Assembly (NCBI RefSeq): GCF_900177625.1 | Contig: NZ_FXAU01000003.1 | Location: 1 to 64,000, forward strand | Direction: 5' to 3' | DNA length: 64,000 nt | Source of the DNA: Sphingobacterium psychroaquaticum | GTDB lineage: Bacteria; Bacteroidota; Bacteroidia; Sphingobacteriales; Sphingobacteriaceae | Part shown: positions 61,655 through 64,000 of the stretch, piece by piece | Numbering within the stretch: the first letter of the stretch is position 1 | Layout: the number at the start of each line of letters is the position of its first letter | Notes under the pieces: generated by a model | The model's input: the letters and a program-made list of their open reading frames with translations, nothing else | The model's database searches: none | What the model was told of the DNA's origin: nothing | Translations under genes and position numbers: made by a program

Positions 61655-61935
61655 CGACTCTTGGTTGTCTTTACCCAAGGTCTCAGTGTATTATTCCTGT
61701 AATATTTCATATGGAAGGCCGCAGGATCGCCTTTGCCGCACGTGGAACGCAGTTGAAAGCTTGTTGAATTTATTTAGGGAACCGACAGCATAGTTGCTAA
61801 TTGGAAAAACGTAGGAGGGAGTGCGCTACGAGAGGATCGAATCTATCTATTAGGACATTTTTTGCAACGTTTTCCTCTTTTATACTTTTTACAGCACTTC
61901 TTAAAAATACAGCAATCGGTATCCGTATTGGCAAA

Positions 61936-61969
61936 AAATCCCTTCCTGAGTTCGGTCAAGAAGGGATTT
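61936..61969 (-). terminator. Terminator after udk
   Basis: AAATCCCTTC/GAAGGGATTT (10 bp) with a 14-base loop and TTTTTT on the minus strand, about 75 bases past the udk stop. Confidence 0.7.
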
Positions 61970-62043
61970 GTATCTTGTTCACTTGTTAAAGTGTTAACTA
62001 TCACATCCTTCATCGGATACAAAGATAGTTATTTAGATTGTTT

Positions 62044-62688
62044 TTAAATAATATTAACGTCCGAATTTTGTGCTTTCAATTCGAGTGATATTTTATTTGC
62101 TGCGTCATCGATAATCTGTGGGTCATCGGTATTATTAATAATAACGAGATCACATTGCTCTTTAAAAGGGAGTAAAAACTCATTATATGATGGAACAACA
62201 TGGTTGATCCATTTATACATTACATCATCTCGATCATAGCCACGTTCGACAAGGTCCCTACGCAATCTTCTTTCTAACGCCACTGATTCATCTGCCGCTA
62301 AGAAGATACGATAGTCGAGAATTTCATTAATTTCCGTGTAATGAAAGATAAATAAGCCTTCCACGATCAGGATAGGAGCTGGTTTTATTTCCAATATCTT
62401 TGGCTTAAGATTTGGATTATTAAACGTATACTCTTCCCTGTAGATTGTTTCGCCGTTGAAGAGAGACTTTATATCCTTGTAGAAATCCGCTCGGTTGATG
62501 GATGTCGGGATATCAAAGTTATACAACCTATTTTCCTCTCTGGTTTTCGTGTTGGCTGGAATATAGTAATCGTCCTGTGAAATTAAGGTGACTTGATCCT
62601 CCTGAAAGTGATTTAAAAAACTCTTGAGAAAGAACGTTTTTCCCGAGCCACTACTCCCTGCTATCCCAATAACGTATGGTTTGTTCAT
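62044..62688 (-). CDS. udk: Uridine kinase
   Basis: 214 residues. Walker A 'GIAGSSGSGKTFFL', then 'SQDDYYIPANTKTREENRLY', 'NFDIPTSIN', 'ILIVEGLFIFHYTEI' and 'LERRLRRDLVERGYDRDDVM'. It phosphorylates uridine and cytidine in pyrimidine salvage. An upstream ATG at 62727 is ruled out because the perfect promoter (62714-62744) lies between, so the start is the ATG at 62688. Confidence 0.92.
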   Translation of the reverse strand: MNKPYVIGIAGSSGSGKTFFLKSFLNHFQEDQVTLISQDDYYIPANTKTREENRLYNFDIPTSINRADFYKDIKSLFNGETIYREEYTFNNPNLKPKILEIKPAPILIVEGLFIFHYTEINEILDYRIFLAADESVALERRLRRDLVERGYDRDDVMYKWINHVVPSYNEFLLPFKEQCDLVIINNTDDPQIIDDAANKISLELKAQNSDVNII

Positions 62689-62704
62689 CAATGCAAAATT
62701 ATGA

Positions 62705-63652
62705 TTATTCTTGCAAAGGTACACCATAGGCGATTTCTATCAAAAATCTTCTGTCTAAAGCACCAATATAAGATGCAGCAGATTTTGATAAAATAACGAT
62801 AGCATCTTGATTATCAGCGTTGTCATTAAATTTTCCAACAACCTTTGCGTACGTAACACTTTTGGTCATGGGGTTGGTTATTTTTAATATTGTCCCAATT
62901 GGAGCAGTTTTATGGAGGGCAAGATTACTCTTCTCATTGGTCTCTAAATTGTCCATCCATACGCCAATGCCTTTTTCTTTTTTCTCGCGAATACCATAGC
63001 GGCTTGGTTCAAACCCTAAGTCACGTCCAGGCTGTTCTATGATGGGGGTGTCTATTTCCTCAGGTTCTACAGCAACAACAGGTTCCTCAATTATCGGTGG
63101 TTGAAAATCTGCATTTGGAATTTTAAGCATCTGGCCTTCACGAACAGCATTACTGGTGAGGTTATTCAGCTTTTTAATTTCATCAACGGTTGTATTGAAA
63201 CGTCTTGAAATCGCATATAGCGTCTCACTTTTACCTACTTTATAGCTTGTAAGGATTTCATTATTATCTGGAGTCTGTACGCTCGTGTTATTTTGTTTTT
63301 GGGTGTTCGTTGTGTTAACGACAGGTTTGGTAACCGCTAGCGCTTCCCCTTTTCGTCCCGTAGGGATTTTTACGGTATCTCCAGGTCTTAAATTTTTCTT
63401 GTTATTTGCCGACATTATCGCATTCACCTGAGCTTTGTAGCGTCGCCCAAGGGCATAATAGGTGTCTTTGGATTCTACTTTATGGATAATATAGATTTGG
63501 TCATTAATAATTTCTGTACCAATTGAATCTGGTGCTACCACCATATATTTATCAGCTAAAGGAGCTGTTTTTGCCAAGGTAATAAAAGGACTACAGAAGA
63601 GTCCTATAAAACTCAACTTAACCAATGTTGAGCATACATTTCTTTTTCTCAT
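62705..63652 (-). CDS. LysM protein with C-terminal double-psi beta-barrel-like domain
   Basis: 315 residues. Signal peptide to about 'ITLAK', two LysM repeats (about 45-92 'YIIHKVESKDTYYALGRRYK' and 135-185 'TSYKVGKSETLYAISRRFNT'), and a C-terminal RlpA/expansin-like barrel (about 215-315; 'LALHKTAPIGTILKITNPMT', 'VTYAKVVGKFND'). It binds peptidoglycan in the periplasm. A frame extends upstream to 63724 but runs through the preceding gene's 3' end; the ATG at 63652 is 10 bases after that gene's stop. Confidence 0.88.
   Translation of the reverse strand: MRKRNVCSTLVKLSFIGLFCSPFITLAKTAPLADKYMVVAPDSIGTEIINDQIYIIHKVESKDTYYALGRRYKAQVNAIMSANNKKNLRPGDTVKIPTGRKGEALAVTKPVVNTTNTQKQNNTSVQTPDNNEILTSYKVGKSETLYAISRRFNTTVDEIKKLNNLTSNAVREGQMLKIPNADFQPPIIEEPVVAVEPEEIDTPIIEQPGRDLGFEPSRYGIREKKEKGIGVWMDNLETNEKSNLALHKTAPIGTILKITNPMTKSVTYAKVVGKFNDNADNQDAIVILSKSAASYIGALDRRFLIEIAYGVPLQE
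62714..62744 (-). promoter_or_regulatory. Perfect promoter of udk (TTTG-N19-TACCTTTG)
   Basis: On the minus strand TTTG (62744-62741), 19 bases, TACCTTTG (62721-62714). It lies inside the last codons of the LysM gene, so udk can be expressed on its own. Confidence 0.7.
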
Positions 63653-63662
63653 ACAATTACAA

Positions 63663-64000
63663 TTATAGTAAATACGAAACAATTTCTTGTTTATTATATG
63701 ACAATAAAAAAAGTTGATTCCCAATTTGGAAATAAGGTTGAGGAATCATCTTGGGCATATCTTTCAGTAGACATTGTTCGTACAGTATCTTGGATGTGTC
63801 TGCAAGGCAAAGGTTTAAAGAATAACCATCGTTCCCTTTGCTGTGGTAGCTCCATAGATAGTGGTCTTCATGACGACTTAACCAAATGAATTCTTCTTTT
63901 GTAACATGATCGAGGTAAGATGGGCGATTGCCGTAATAGGGTACAGGTAAAACGAGCGGAGCATGACCGACGTTATTTTTCTGAGGGGTTTTCGCTGGTT
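63663..64000 (-). CDS. C-terminal end of a gene of unknown function (truncated by the window)
   Basis: The minus strand is open from the window's right edge to a TAA at 63663-63665, giving 111 residues of coding-like protein ('VLPVPYYGNRPSYLDHVTKE', 'WLSRHEDHYLWSYHSKGNDG', 'PQPYFQIGNQLFLLSYNKQE'). The other two frames hit stops sooner. Rich in aromatic residues. I do not recognise the family. It lies 10 bases before the LysM gene and is probably cotranscribed with it. Confidence 0.7.
   Translation of the reverse strand, partial: PAKTPQKNNVGHAPLVLPVPYYGNRPSYLDHVTKEEFIWLSRHEDHYLWSYHSKGNDGYSLNLCLADTSKILYEQCLLKDMPKMIPQPYFQIGNQLFLLSYNKQEIVSYLL

Larger units (their letters stand above)
61643..62043. 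other. 401-base gap before udk's 3' end
   Basis: It holds the DUF4442 promoter (61647-61654) and the udk terminator (61936-61969). In between I find no gene, repeat or promoter that I can support; short frames lack start signals. Confidence 0.5.

Noticed and set aside
1..64000. tRNA, rRNA, CRISPR, prophage and insertion sequences
   Set aside because: I looked for T-loop-type GTTCGA patterns, regularly spaced repeats, transposases and phage genes by eye and saw none. A covariance-model or repeat search would be decisive.

Overview
The window is a piece of a Bacteroidota chromosome, most likely from the Sphingobacteriales (Sphingobacterium/Pedobacter-like). This rests on type IX secretion (T9SS) genes (PorP/SprF, a PorE-like protein, PorT, a type B C-terminal sorting domain), Bacteroidota marker families (DUF4290 next to murA; CBS, nadK, DUF6089, uppS, bamA and two ompH genes in a row), promoters of the TTTG-N19-TAnnTTTG type, and a nearly complete lack of Shine-Dalgarno sequences. 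It is mostly housekeeping and envelope DNA. I found no rRNA, tRNA, CRISPR array, prophage or insertion sequence.

Layout. 1-4.9 kb: the 3' end of a large repeat adhesin followed by PorP/SprF and PorE-like genes, a T9SS export and anchoring cassette. 4.9-9.0 kb (minus strand): a FUSC transporter, and an ECF sigma factor operon with a four-helix membrane protein and a TraB/GumN protein. 9.3-10.5 kb: xerC-like recombinase and hpf. 10.6-14.6 kb: a three-gene exported operon of unknown function. 14.8-19.2 kb: a TPR histidine kinase with its LuxR-type regulator, and a WG-repeat protein. 19.3-22.1 kb: GNAT, SDR and a phytoene-desaturase-like oxidoreductase. 22.1-29.6 kb (minus strand): the outer-membrane biogenesis block. 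29.9-31.7 kb: a pair of acyltransferases of the aminolipid type. 31.8-34.7 kb (minus strand): YqeY, SDR, PorT, MenG/UbiE.

At about 34.7-35.2 kb gene direction switches outward around a 510-base AT-rich gap holding DnaA-box-like sites; dnaB, uvrD, DUF4290 and murA follow on the plus strand. 41.7-50 kb holds YceI, a hydroxyacid dehydrogenase, Amt, LepA, FolD and a group of small envelope or stress proteins. 50-52.6 kb has LysR with an MBL-fold hydrolase, and a divergent methyltransferase. 52.7-59.1 kb is a complete TetR-TolC-MFP-RND efflux operon. 59.3 kb holds a candidate small RNA with a perfect promoter and terminator. 59.6-61.6 kb is a cytochrome c/SCO/DUF4442 operon, then udk, a LysM protein and an edge-truncated gene.

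The strongest leads are the candidate sRNA at 59298-59398, the DnaB helicase with an SSB-like tail, the candidate origin region, two genes whose promoters place the start codon at the transcription start, and the uncharacterised exported operon at 10.6-14.6 kb. Several start codons were moved from the longest frame to an internal ATG because a promoter or signal peptide fits better; three genes must start with TTG.
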